Positions 40,310 through 51,913 of a stretch of DNA of 64,000 bases are shown here, in pieces. Source of the DNA: Pseudomonadota bacterium (GTDB lineage: Bacteria; Pseudomonadota; Alphaproteobacteria; Rhizobiales; Xanthobacteraceae); NCBI GenBank assembly GCA_023435725.1, contig JAEYRD010000224.1, positions 17,282-81,281 of the forward strand, given 5' to 3'. A program made the position numbers and the translations under genes. The notes under the pieces were generated by a model. It saw only the letters and a list, made by a program, of their open reading frames with translations. It was not told where the DNA came from and did not search any database. Position 1 is the first letter of the stretch. Every line of letters begins with the position of its first letter.

Positions 40310-42466
40310 ATGTCGATGATCCGGCGCGGGACGAGAGTCCCGGCACGATGGCGGCTGCTTGCATGCGGCCTCTTCCTGGTGGCGAGCTGCTCGATCGCGG
40401 CCGGCGCCGACGAGGGTATCGTCGATGTCCACGCGCTGCCGCAACTCGAGGATGCGGTGGAGGACACCTCGCGCCCCGACCCCTACCGCGTGGAATATCG
40501 CGTGCCGACGCCGCCGGCGGCGACCTTGCCCGCAGTCCGCAAACTGCTCGGCGCCAACGGCTGGGTGCCGTATGTGCTGCCGCTGGAGGAGAAGAGCACC
40601 ACGCTGAAGTTCAGGAAGGGACGGCAGGGCCTTTCCGTTTATTTCACGCAAGCCCTGGGCCGGCCTGACCAGTCCGTCATCACCTACACGACCGACCGGA
40701 TCTATTCGAACGTGCCGTTTCCCGAAGGCGCGAGCGACATCGTGTTCGACGGGACCAGGCCCTATCTCGGCTGTATCGCACCCGGCGCGCTCGATGCGAC
40801 ATCGGATTTCTACACCAGCCAGATGAAAGCGATCGGCTGGCGCAAGCTCACGGCAGAAACCGCCACGCGCTGGACCAATGCCGGCCTCGACGAAACCGTC
40901 CCCAACGGTGTTCGCGCCTTCTACGACCATCCGGACAGCGAGACAGCCGGCTTCTACAAGCAGAAGCCGGTGATGCTGACGCTGACGCGCCGGGACGACG
41001 GCCGCACCAATGTCGACATCCGGGTCGCGCCCTTCGCCTTGCCCAGCGAGCTCAAGGCCGATGGCGATCTTGCCGGCCTGCCGCGTCCGAGCCCGACCAA
41101 GACGGCCAAGAGCCTCGGCAGCGCAAGCTCCAACAAGCGCGAGATGAGCGCCGCCGCGATGGCCGAGTTGCCCGCCGTGCTCGCCTTCTATCATCGCGAG
41201 CTCGCCGCACGTGGCTGGCAGGAGGATGGAAGCTCCCCGCTCGCGCCCGGCGACGAGGTCGCGATCAAGATCTCCACGGCGGAGGAAACCGGCGTGCTGC
41301 GGCTTGGCCGCAAATATGATTTCACCATGGTCAGCCTCTCCGCTCAGGTGAAGGAATCGGCGCTTGCCGCCCGCGCCAAGGCGAAGAAGGAGGCCGACGA
41401 AAAATTCTTCAGCGATGCGGAGGCCGCGGCCAGGCAGGTCATCGCCGCCGACGAAGCGAGGCGCAAGGTGCAGGCGGCCGCGTTGTCCGATGCGCCGCTC
41501 AATGCGCTCGCCGACAGCAAGACGCCGGTGCCGGTGCCCGAGAACGCCGAGGGCATGAAGTTCGAAGGCGACGCCGGCCGGCTTGAATTCTCGTCCACGT
41601 CGAGCGTGAAGGCGCTCACCGCGTTTTATCGCGCAGCGCTGAAGCCAGCCGGCTGGAGGGAGCAGCCCTCCGTCATCAACCAGCCGAGCATGGCGGTGAT
41701 GGAGTTTTCCAAGGGCGGCAAGTCGATATCGATGACCGTGATGCAGATGGGCCCGAAGGTGAATGTCAGCGCCAACGGCTCGGGCCTCATCGTCGCTGCG
41801 GCGAAGCCGCCACAAGCCAATTCGGTACAGGCCAAATCGACCGAGCCGCTTAAGCCAGATCCCAATGCGGCCCTGCCCGTGCCGACGCAGCACAGCTCGT
41901 CCGGGATCAGCTCGACGAAATTGCCCGGCAGCGACCAGTCGTTCCGGACCGAGCTCGAGGCCGGTATCCCCGCCGAACTCAGTGACGTCCTCGCCTTCTA
42001 TCGCGCGGAGCTGACCAAGCGCGGCTGGCAGGAGAGGACCGACGGCGCGCTCCTGACGGCCGAGCGGGCAGAGTTGGCGTTCACCTCGCCGGACGGACCG
42101 GCCGTGCTGAAGCTCGGCCGCGCTGGGAATGAGACCACGGTCAGCCTGGTGCTGCGGAATCCGCAGGCCGCGGCCAAGGCCGACATCATGCCGAAGCCGG
42201 GACAGGCGAGGCTCATGCTCGGCAATATCGGGCCCAAGGAAGCTTCGCTGACGATCAACAATCAAACGGTGAAGATCGCGGCCGGCGCTGGCAGCCCGCA
42301 ATCGCCTAAAGGCCCGATGCTCGATCTGCCGCCGGGCAAGTATGAGTACGCATTGCGCCTGCCTGGGCGCCCTGCCCGCACCGAGACCCTCACCGTGGCC
42401 GCAGGCGATGCCTGGGGCCTCATGGTTGGGCCGAACGGAGACGTGCTGCCGCTGCAGATGTATTGA
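40310..42466 (+). CDS. Secreted multi-repeat protein, long paralogue
   Basis: A 718-residue exported protein with a lipoprotein-like signal (LLACGLFLVASCS, Cys near residue 26). It carries a domain repeated about four or five times, each copy with an FYR/FYH...GW signature: SDFYTSQMKAIGWRKL, PAVLAFYHRELAARGWQE, VKALTAFYRAALKPAGWRE and SDVLAFYRAELTKRGWQE. A coiled-coil, Ala/Lys-rich stretch lies near residues 345-385. The last 230 residues match the neighbouring paralogue. ATG 40310 follows CCAGGAG. Probably periplasmic or outer-membrane anchored; function unknown. Confidence 0.75.
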   Translation: MSMIRRGTRVPARWRLLACGLFLVASCSIAAGADEGIVDVHALPQLEDAVEDTSRPDPYRVEYRVPTPPAATLPAVRKLLGANGWVPYVLPLEEKSTTLKFRKGRQGLSVYFTQALGRPDQSVITYTTDRIYSNVPFPEGASDIVFDGTRPYLGCIAPGALDATSDFYTSQMKAIGWRKLTAETATRWTNAGLDETVPNGVRAFYDHPDSETAGFYKQKPVMLTLTRRDDGRTNVDIRVAPFALPSELKADGDLAGLPRPSPTKTAKSLGSASSNKREMSAAAMAELPAVLAFYHRELAARGWQEDGSSPLAPGDEVAIKISTAEETGVLRLGRKYDFTMVSLSAQVKESALAARAKAKKEADEKFFSDAEAAARQVIAADEARRKVQAAALSDAPLNALADSKTPVPVPENAEGMKFEGDAGRLEFSSTSSVKALTAFYRAALKPAGWREQPSVINQPSMAVMEFSKGGKSISMTVMQMGPKVNVSANGSGLIVAAAKPPQANSVQAKSTEPLKPDPNAALPVPTQHSSSGISSTKLPGSDQSFRTELEAGIPAELSDVLAFYRAELTKRGWQERTDGALLTAERAELAFTSPDGPAVLKLGRAGNETTVSLVLRNPQAAAKADIMPKPGQARLMLGNIGPKEASLTINNQTVKIAAGAGSPQSPKGPMLDLPPGKYEYALRLPGRPARTETLTVAAGDAWGLMVGPNGDVLPLQMY

Positions 42467-42603
42467 GGTCCAAGGGGCTGTTCCGGGGCGCCACGCGCCT
42501 CGGAACCACCCTCCGGGATCCGCAAAAACCACGCCTCCGAGAGAGCCAAAACGGGCCTGCGAATCGTGCTTTTTTCGAGCTCCCAAATCGGCCTTAAAAA
42601 GCC

Positions 42604-42631
42604 TTGAAAAGCGGCTCAAAAACCCTATCTG
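42604..42631 (+). promoter_or_regulatory. Candidate sigma-70 promoter of gyrB
   Basis: TTGAAA (42604-42609), a 16-base spacer, and TATCTG (42626-42631) precede gyrB by about 120 bp. The nearby sequence is AT-richer than the flanking genes. The 280-bp gap has no gene. Confidence 0.45.
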
Positions 42632-42748
42632 CTCAAAGGGTTGCCAGGAGATACTTTGCGCTAGGCGCGATGCGTCTTTCATGGCACAAATAGCTGCAAA
42701 TCAGCGCCTTTTGCGCAGCTGATTCGGCGATATTCTCGAAGGCCTCTC

Positions 42749-45184
<2,436 letters not shown>

Positions 45185-45482
45185 CCGGCTCTCGTCTGTC
45201 GCAGACGCCCCTCACGCCGCCCGCCGACGCGAATAGGCGAACGCCTTGGTGCGTGCCTATCGATCGGCGTACGGCCCCACGCGGATGATCGCAGGGTCGG
45301 TGACGATGAATCCGGCGATGCGCCCCTTAGCTCCAGTGTCGTGAGTTCCGGGCCAGCATCCATTTATGTTGGCCGCAAAACGCTTTCATTCCTGGCGAAA
45401 CGTCATGGTGACCGACACATCTGCGAGCAGAGCCGACTGCGGGCGCAGCGGAACGCAGTGCGAGTAAAACAACATAGCGTCG
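45185..45482. other. Intergenic after gyrB with a possible gene remnant
   Basis: No intact gene. On the minus strand around 45258-45360 a frame reads GRIAGFIVTDPAIIRVGPYADR and stops; it looks protein-like but has no start codon, so it may be the tail of a lost gene. This is the left border of the CHAT cassette. Confidence 0.3.
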
Positions 45483-45500
45483 GTGTGAAGCAAGTCACAC
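45483..45500. promoter_or_regulatory. CRP/FNR-type palindrome upstream of the CHAT gene
   Basis: GTGTGA, six bases, TCACAC: a perfect inverted repeat that contains TGTGA-N6-TCACA, the consensus CRP-type site. It lies about 120 bp before the CHAT-protease start. The half-spacing is that of CRP-family activators or repressors. Confidence 0.5.
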
Positions 45501-45620
45501 TTCCGGCGACGCGTTGTGTTAGCATGCTTTACTTGTACAGGTGACTTCGGCAATCCAAGCAAATAGGGAAGCACTTTAGCCGAGAGAACGAATCTAGCGA
45601 CTGACATCAAGGTGGTTGCT

Positions 45621-46835
45621 ATGAGTTCACCAGTATTGAAGTTACGCATCACCGGGGGACCGGGTGCGTACAAAGTCTTTGCCCAGCTTGGCAATGACGT
45701 CACCGATGCCGATCTCGGCATGCTGCCTGACGATCTTCGCGAAAAACTCCAGCCCCTCCAGACATCAATCCTGACGACGACAGAGGGCCTCAGGAGTCGA
45801 TTATCGGCTCGGACGAAGCTGACGGGCATGGATTCCTCGCCGGTTCGCGAAACTGTTTTGGATCCTGGCGAGCCCGCACTAGCAGTCAGGGGTGGCGGCT
45901 ACGGCTTTACCGCAGGCGCAGACGTCAAGAACATTCAAGAGATCGGCACGAAGCTGTTCGACTGCCTCTTTCAGCAAGATGTGTACGCCCTTTACAGGGA
46001 CTCTCTTGCAAAAGCGCAGCGCATCTCAGGCGCGAATTTACCCATCAAGCTCCTCGTCGAACCGCCCGAACTCGCTTACGTTCCATGGGAAACCTTGTTC
46101 GACAAACGTGGCAATTTCCATCTTTGCTTGTTTGGGGCAACCCCGTTTGCGCGTGCCGCAACGATGCAGGACGAAGACCTTCACATTTACGATAAGCCGC
46201 CTATCCGCGTTCTCGGAATGGTCTCGGCGCCAAAGGAGTTCGTGGGGACGCCCGACGAATTGGACACCGACGCGGAACAAGCTGGCCTGGAAGAAGCCTT
46301 GCGATCCACCAGCGACGTGAAATTGTGCTGGACTGCTGCGGGCACGTACAGAGAGTTGAACAGACGACTAGCGCAGGGAGACAATGGCGCTCGATGGGAT
46401 GTCTTTCTGTTCATTGGGCATGGGCTCCCATCTCATATCGTACTCGAAGAGGATGGAGGAAACGGCCACGAACTACTCCATGCGAATATATTGAAGGGCC
46501 TCCTCACGCAACCTTTGGGTCCTAAACTCGTCATCTTGAACTCATGCAGAGGAGCCCACGTTCAAGACGGCGATCGTTTTGCAAGTACGGCAGAAAACCT
46601 GGTGCGGGGCGGAAGCATCGCCGGAGTTGTAGCGATGCAATTTGACGTCAGCGACGTTATGGCGACCCAGTTTAGCCCCGCATTCTTCAACAATTTAACG
46701 CTCGGAGTTCCTCTTCACCAGGCAATGTTGCTCACCAGGCTTAAGCTTCAGCACCTCGGCTTTTCCGAGTGGATAACACCGGTTCTCTACATGCAGAACA
46801 AGGATGGCGTAGTCGTGCGGCCGCACCACGCTTAG
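45621..46835 (+). CDS. CHAT-family caspase-like cysteine protease
   Basis: A 404-residue CHAT-domain protein (caspase HetF-associated). The catalytic His is H267 in FLFIGHGLPS and the catalytic Cys is C309 in LVILNSCRGA, the standard His...NSC arrangement. The segment VEPPELAYVPWETL is the conserved CHAT core. Residues 1-105 form an unrecognised N-terminal domain without TPR repeats. Start ATG 45621 follows AGGTGG. Base use is less GC-rich than the flanking gyrB and murA. The membrane-protein gene begins 17 bp downstream, so the two are one operon. By analogy with other CHAT operons the protease may process its partner on an unknown signal; the activity is inferred. Confidence 0.88.
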   Translation: MSSPVLKLRITGGPGAYKVFAQLGNDVTDADLGMLPDDLREKLQPLQTSILTTTEGLRSRLSARTKLTGMDSSPVRETVLDPGEPALAVRGGGYGFTAGADVKNIQEIGTKLFDCLFQQDVYALYRDSLAKAQRISGANLPIKLLVEPPELAYVPWETLFDKRGNFHLCLFGATPFARAATMQDEDLHIYDKPPIRVLGMVSAPKEFVGTPDELDTDAEQAGLEEALRSTSDVKLCWTAAGTYRELNRRLAQGDNGARWDVFLFIGHGLPSHIVLEEDGGNGHELLHANILKGLLTQPLGPKLVILNSCRGAHVQDGDRFASTAENLVRGGSIAGVVAMQFDVSDVMATQFSPAFFNNLTLGVPLHQAMLLTRLKLQHLGFSEWITPVLYMQNKDGVVVRPHHA

Positions 46836-46852
46836 ATCCTAAGGGGTCGCAA

Positions 46853-48595
46853 ATGAGAATAGAACTTGTTCAGGCAATTGTTGTCGCAGTCGGACTCGGC
46901 ACCTTAGTTGCTGCCTGGGCTTACCTGCATTTCCACGCACCTCATGAGGTTGAGACGATCCGCCTTGCTGTATCGCCGCAGCGCTATTTCTGGTCCTTGT
47001 CGATGCATATCTGCGGGATCCTTGCGATATACGTCATTCTCCTGCTTTCAGCATATCCGCTCATGATGGTGATCGAGTACGGCCCCAACGACATGGCCAA
47101 GTGCTGGATATGTCCGAGTTGCGGAGAGGATTGCAGCGCGGACGAGCAGGCCATTATCTGGGCGGCCCTCATATCTGCATTGAGCGTTAGGCTTTTGATG
47201 CCGAACCTCGCGCCAACGCGACTCATCTTAGAGAGTATGCAGTCTCTTGCACACAGACTGGCACGATTTCCAGAGGCCCGCGAGCGGGTAGTCGCATCCC
47301 TCGCGGTCAGCGGGTTCAGCGCTAGTCACGCTGCGGAATCCGAAATTGCCAAAGAGCTTTCCTCCTATGGCGTTTCTTCCCATGCGATAACCTTTCTTTC
47401 GAAGGGAGCGACGCAGTCGCTTTCCGAAGTGTGTTTGGTTCGGCGACGATTGCAGAAGCTGTCTGACAAATCACGAGTCCCGAGAACCCTCTGGGCTCGC
47501 ATATCAGAGCGCGTGTTCGTCGGATACGCGAGCCAACGCCGACAGTATGAATTTTGGCGCGGGCGCAGCAAAGTCTGGTCGGAACTCGAGACAGATTTTC
47601 GAAGGCTCGTTCGTCGATCCGCGCGAGCGTTGCTCCTGATCGACGACACCGCTGCGCAGGCTTCCGAAAAGGCCGAGGGCGTAGCCATTGCAGTTTCGAA
47701 TTTCGTGGTCGAGGAATCGGACAGTGTACTCACTCGCTACCGCCGTTTGATTGCCGAGTTCGCGCTGTTCAGTGAGCCCTATTCGGATAGAGAGGAGAAG
47801 ATCCTAAGGTCGTTCGGGTACTCAGCATCGCTTCCACCCACGCTCCCAATTCGACCATGGATCACTGTCTTCGTTTTGGACTTTGTCCTATTCTCGGTTC
47901 CAATCCTGGTCACGCCGCTTTCTGGCGGCGCATCCCCGATACCAACTACACCGCTTACCATGTTTGCCTGCGTCCATGCCATCTCGCAGACGGTGGCAAT
48001 CAGTTGGGCGATCTGTCCAAAGATCGCGTCGAATTTTGCACGACCTTCTTTGTACTCGCTCCCATGGCCGTCCTATATTGTCTACGGAATCGCATCGTAT
48101 TTGAGTGGCGCAGCAATGCTCTTTATCTTCCGGATCACTGTGCCAATGGCGTTCCCTGTCAAATTGCCAACCCTGGTAAGCTCGCTTTCCTTCCTGTACA
48201 TGACCGTTGGGGTCAGTTGGCTGATTGATCGACATCTTCGGTCGCGGTTCGATCACCTTCGGCGACGGCGGGTTCGTGACGGATTGGTCATTGGACTGCT
48301 TATGCTCGCGGGAACCATTACCTTTCAAACCATTATATTCCACGTTGCGCCTTGGCTCGGCTGGTTACCGAAGTCCAGTCCCCCTGTGGCGGTGAGAGCC
48401 AGCTTCCTTTTGCTCTCGGGAAGTCTCGGCTTTGTCATAGGCTACATAGTGCCGTCAGCTGCAGCCAGATATCTCCATGAAGCCAGTCTGCTCCCACAGG
48501 CTTATCCGAGCAGCGGCAGTCGCCCAAATTTGCTGAGCCAACCGAACAATGTTCGCCCAACGCTCGAAGGGCCCAAACCCGTCGCCCGCGCGTGA
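46853..48595 (+). CDS. Large polytopic membrane protein partner of the CHAT protease
   Basis: A 580-residue membrane protein. Segments at about residues 5-27 and 45-75 are followed by a Cys cluster C84-x2-C87-x2-C90-x3-C94 that could bind zinc, a third segment near 99-117, then a soluble helical region of about 220 residues (120-345), and about six C-terminal membrane segments (345-560). No known family is recognised. ATG 46853 follows AAGGGG. It probably sits in the inner membrane. As the partner of a protease it may be the substrate or the effector. Upstream codons to 46769 overlap the CHAT gene and are less likely. Confidence 0.8.
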   Translation: MRIELVQAIVVAVGLGTLVAAWAYLHFHAPHEVETIRLAVSPQRYFWSLSMHICGILAIYVILLLSAYPLMMVIEYGPNDMAKCWICPSCGEDCSADEQAIIWAALISALSVRLLMPNLAPTRLILESMQSLAHRLARFPEARERVVASLAVSGFSASHAAESEIAKELSSYGVSSHAITFLSKGATQSLSEVCLVRRRLQKLSDKSRVPRTLWARISERVFVGYASQRRQYEFWRGRSKVWSELETDFRRLVRRSARALLLIDDTAAQASEKAEGVAIAVSNFVVEESDSVLTRYRRLIAEFALFSEPYSDREEKILRSFGYSASLPPTLPIRPWITVFVLDFVLFSVPILVTPLSGGASPIPTTPLTMFACVHAISQTVAISWAICPKIASNFARPSLYSLPWPSYIVYGIASYLSGAAMLFIFRITVPMAFPVKLPTLVSSLSFLYMTVGVSWLIDRHLRSRFDHLRRRRVRDGLVIGLLMLAGTITFQTIIFHVAPWLGWLPKSSPPVAVRASFLLLSGSLGFVIGYIVPSAAARYLHEASLLPQAYPSSGSRPNLLSQPNNVRPTLEGPKPVARA

Positions 48596-49004
48596 CTGGA
48601 GCGTTGACGTATGGTTGAGGACTGTCGGCGAGGTGCCGGCCGGGGGCCGCAACAGCGCGTCACGGCAAGCCGCACGCGCTAGATGAATTCCCGACGCCAA
48701 CGACCGCCGTCCGCCACCAATACAAACACAAAATGGCGCCGCGCGATGCAGAGTCAGGATTGCACGTTAGATCGGAGGTTGCAGCCAGGAATTTACGTTG
48801 TTCGGGGCAGAGATTTATGTTGGATTGATTTTAGTCGCCGTTGATATTATTGCACAACTTCTGGCAACAGAGTCAGGCTTACATGCGCCCCGACTCGACA
48901 GGGGGATGCGCTCCCGGTCGGCGGCTAAATTGATATCGCCCGAAATCCTCTGTAGCCTCGCAGAAGCCGCCCGGCCAACCGAAACAGGACAGCGAGAGAC
49001 CTCC
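48596..49004. other. Intergenic before murA
   Basis: About 400 bp without a convincing gene. The murA frame is open back to 48798, but residues before GTG 49005 do not resemble MurA. Several AT-rich motifs near 48790-48860 may hold the murA promoter; I cannot define it. This is the right border of the CHAT cassette. Confidence 0.4.
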
Positions 49005-50300
49005 GTGGCGCCCATTCAGTACATCGTCGAGGGCGGTCACCGGCTCTCGGGCTCGATCGAGCCGTCCGGCAACAAGAATTCGGCACTCCCGATCATCGCT
49101 GCCGCGCTGCTCACCGAGCACCCGGTAACGCTCGAGAACGTGCCGCGCATCCGCGACACCGAGACGCTGGTGGAACTGGTCCGCTCGGTCGGTGCGTCCG
49201 CCGAATGGAGCGCCCGCAATACGCTTCACATCCACGCCAAGAGCATTCGCTCCGCCGATCTCGATCCGGAGCTGTGCGTGCGCATCCGCGCCTCGATCCT
49301 GCTCGCAGGTCCCCTGCTCGCACGCTGCGGAGAGGTGATGCTGCCGCCGCCGGGCGGCGACGTCATCGGCCGCCGCCGTCTGGACACGCATGTGCTCGCG
49401 CTCGAACAGTTGGGGGCCAAGGTCACCGCGACGGACCGGCTCGAATTCCGTGCGGCCAAGCTCGCCGGCGCGGACGTCTTCCTGGACGAGCCGAGCGTCA
49501 CCGCGACCGAGAATGCGCTCGTCGCGGCCGTCGCGGCCGACGGCGTCACCTATTTGCGCAACGCGGCCTCCGAGCCGCATGTGCAGGACCTCGCCAACTT
49601 CCTGGTCGCGCTCGGCGCCAAGATCGAGGGCATCGGCACCAACACCATGATCATCCATGGCCCGGCGACGCTGGGCTCTGCGACCTACAGGATCCAGCCC
49701 GACCATATCGAGGTCGGCTCACTGATCGGTCTTGCCGCCGTGACGCGCTCGCCGCTCCGCATCACGCGCGCGGGCGTCGAGCATCTGCGTTCGATCCGCA
49801 TGGGCTTCGAACGGCTCGGCATCGTCTGCCGCGTCGAGGGTGACGATCTCATCGTGCCCTCGAACCAGACGCTGAAGATCCAGGACGATTTCGGCGGCCA
49901 CGTGCCGAAGCTGGAGGACCAGCCCTGGCCGGCCTTCCCGGCCGATCTGATGTCGATCGCGATCGTCACTGCCACGCAATGCGATGGCGTGATCCTGATG
50001 TTCGAGAAGATGTTCGAATCGCGGATGTTCTTCGTCGACAAGCTGATCGCGATGGGCGCGCGCATCGTGCTGTGCGACCCGCACCGCGCCATCATCGCAG
50101 GGCCCAGCCGGCTGCACGGCGCAGTGATGACCTCACCTGACATCCGCGCCGGCATGGCGATGCTGCTCGCCGCGGTCTGCGCCCAGGGTACGTCGACCAT
50201 CAACAATGCCGACCAGATCGAGCGCGGCTACGAGCGCATCGAGGAGCGGCTGAACGCGCTCGGCGCGAAGATCAAGCGCGTCCCCGAGCGGAAGAGCTAG
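49005..50300 (+). CDS. murA: UDP-N-acetylglucosamine 1-carboxyvinyltransferase MurA, Asp active-site variant
   Basis: A 431-residue MurA: MAPIQYIVEGGHRLSGSIEPSGNKN at the start (the Lys of SGNKN is the UDP-GlcNAc/PEP-site Lys), RDTETLVELV, and GGVIHGPA-like GTNTMIIHGPATL. It adds enolpyruvate to UDP-GlcNAc, the first committed step of peptidoglycan synthesis. The active-site loop reads PPPGGDVIGRRRLDTH, with Asp119 where most MurA proteins have Cys; such Asp enzymes are known to be active and fosfomycin-insensitive. The GTG start is chosen for family agreement. A hairpin repeat follows at 50310. Confidence 0.92.
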   Translation: MAPIQYIVEGGHRLSGSIEPSGNKNSALPIIAAALLTEHPVTLENVPRIRDTETLVELVRSVGASAEWSARNTLHIHAKSIRSADLDPELCVRIRASILLAGPLLARCGEVMLPPPGGDVIGRRRLDTHVLALEQLGAKVTATDRLEFRAAKLAGADVFLDEPSVTATENALVAAVAADGVTYLRNAASEPHVQDLANFLVALGAKIEGIGTNTMIIHGPATLGSATYRIQPDHIEVGSLIGLAAVTRSPLRITRAGVEHLRSIRMGFERLGIVCRVEGDDLIVPSNQTLKIQDDFGGHVPKLEDQPWPAFPADLMSIAIVTATQCDGVILMFEKMFESRMFFVDKLIAMGARIVLCDPHRAIIAGPSRLHGAVMTSPDIRAGMAMLLAAVCAQGTSTINNADQIERGYERIEERLNALGAKIKRVPERKS

Positions 50301-50309
50301 GACTCTTCG

Positions 50310-50470
50310 CCTCTCCCCGCTTGCGGGGAGAGGCCGACGCGCGCCGAGCGATGCGGAGCATCGTCCGGAGCGCGGCGGGTGAGGGGGGCTCTCCGCGAGT
50401 CCATCTCTCACCTCCCCTGCAGAGACTCCCCCTCACCCCGCCCCTCTCCCCGCAAGCGGGGCGAGGGAGA
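50310..50470. repeat. Palindromic repeat after murA, CCTCTCCCC family
   Basis: CCTCTCCCCGCTTGCGGGGAGAGG (arms CCTCTCCCCGC around TT) opens the element, which then contains GGTGAGGGGGGCTCTC facing GAGACTCCCCCTCACC and ends CCTCTCCCCGCAAGCGGGGCGAGGG. The opening hairpin probably terminates murA. Confidence 0.8.
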
Positions 50471-50518
50471 AGAAGCGCGGGACATGTTTTCGACGTGTGG
50501 CTGTGCTATTGACCGGCC

Positions 50519-51913
50519 ATGCTCGATACCGTCCAGCCTCGTCCGCAGCCGCAAGCCGGCGTGCCGCCCAATCATCTCGCCGAAGAATTCGTCGAGACAT
50601 TGCGGCTGGCCGTGCCGATGATGCTGACGCAGCTCGGACAGATCGCGATGATCACGAGCGATCTCGCTCTGATCGGGAGGCTCGGCGAGGATGCGGTCGC
50701 CGCGGCGGCCCTTGCGCATACGGTCTATTTCGTCAGCTTCACCTTCGGGCTCGGATTGATGGCTGCGGTGTCACCGCTGGCCGCGCAAGCGTTTGGCGCC
50801 GGCGATTTCAGGCGCATCCGCCACTCCTTACGCGTCGGCCTGTGGGTCGCGCTCCTGATCTCGCTGCCGATGATGGCCTCGCCGCTTTATGGCGAGCACA
50901 TCCTGCTTGCACTCGGACAGGCGCCGCACTCCGCCGCGCTCGCCCAGCGCTATCTGAACGGACTGGCCTGGGGCATCGCGCCGGCGCTCGGCTTCATCGC
51001 CCTGCGCAGCATGATGAGCGCGGTGAACCGGCCGCAGGCGCCGCTATGGATCACCATCGCGGCGATCCCCGCCAATGTCGCGCTGGTCTATTGCCTGATC
51101 CACGGCCTGTTTGGCCTGCCGGAGCTCGGACTGCTCGGCGCAGGGCTTGCCACCACCCTTGTCAATCTCGGCACCTTCGTCGCCGCGCTTGCCATCGCGG
51201 CGTGGCGCAAGCCATTCGCCGACTATCATCTGCTCGCCAATCTCTGGCGGATCGACTGGCCCTTGATGCGTCAGCTGATCGCGATCGGCGCCCCGATCTC
51301 GTTCTCCCTGCTGCTGGAGTATGGCCTGTTCTCTTCGGCGGCGCTGCTGATGGGGCTGATCTCGACCACGGCGCTCGCCGCGCACCAGATAGCGCTCCAG
51401 GTCACGGCCGTGCTGTTCATGGTGCCGCTCGGCATCGGCATGGCGGCGACCGTTCGCGTCGGCCATGCGTTCGGACGCAACCAGCCGGAGGGCGTCAGGC
51501 GCGCAGGCCTCGTGGCGACGCTGCTTGGGATCGTACTCGTCGCGGCGCTGACCGTCGCGATCATCCTCGGCCGTTATGAGCTGGGGCGGCTGTTCTTCGG
51601 CAGCGGCGAGGCCAGCGCGCCAACCGTCGAGCTGACCGCAACGCTGCTCCTGGTCGGTGCGACCTTCTTCATCGCCGATGCGCTGCAGACCATCATGGGC
51701 GGCGCGCTACGCGGCATCAATGACACCAGGATGACGCTGGTGTTCGCGGCGATCGGCTATTGGTGCGTCGGCTTCCCCACTGCCTGGATGCTGGCCTTCC
51801 ACGCCAATCTCGGCGCGGTCGGCGTCTGGATCGGGCTGTCGATCGGATCGTTCGTCTATGCCGGCCTGCTGATCTTGCGCTTCAGGATGCTGACGCGCAG
51901 ACTGGCGGAATGA
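50519..51913 (+). CDS. MATE-family efflux transporter
   Basis: A 464-residue multidrug and toxin extrusion protein with twelve membrane segments in two homologous halves. Family segments are PMMLTQLGQIAMITSDLALIGRLG at the N-terminus and GAPISFSLLLEYGLFSSAALLMG in the middle, with GRNQPEGVRRAG. It exports drugs or metabolites using Na+ or H+. Its stop overlaps the DUF2867 gene by 4 bp (ATGA), so three genes form one operon. The substrate is unknown. Confidence 0.92.
   Translation: MLDTVQPRPQPQAGVPPNHLAEEFVETLRLAVPMMLTQLGQIAMITSDLALIGRLGEDAVAAAALAHTVYFVSFTFGLGLMAAVSPLAAQAFGAGDFRRIRHSLRVGLWVALLISLPMMASPLYGEHILLALGQAPHSAALAQRYLNGLAWGIAPALGFIALRSMMSAVNRPQAPLWITIAAIPANVALVYCLIHGLFGLPELGLLGAGLATTLVNLGTFVAALAIAAWRKPFADYHLLANLWRIDWPLMRQLIAIGAPISFSLLLEYGLFSSAALLMGLISTTALAAHQIALQVTAVLFMVPLGIGMAATVRVGHAFGRNQPEGVRRAGLVATLLGIVLVAALTVAIILGRYELGRLFFGSGEASAPTVELTATLLLVGATFFIADALQTIMGGALRGINDTRMTLVFAAIGYWCVGFPTAWMLAFHANLGAVGVWIGLSIGSFVYAGLLILRFRMLTRRLAE

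Noticed and set aside
40187..42682. 831-codon minus-strand frame opposite the secreted repeat protein
   Set aside because: Shadow frame rich in Arg/Gly/His; the plus-strand protein has a signal peptide, ribosome site and internal repeats.
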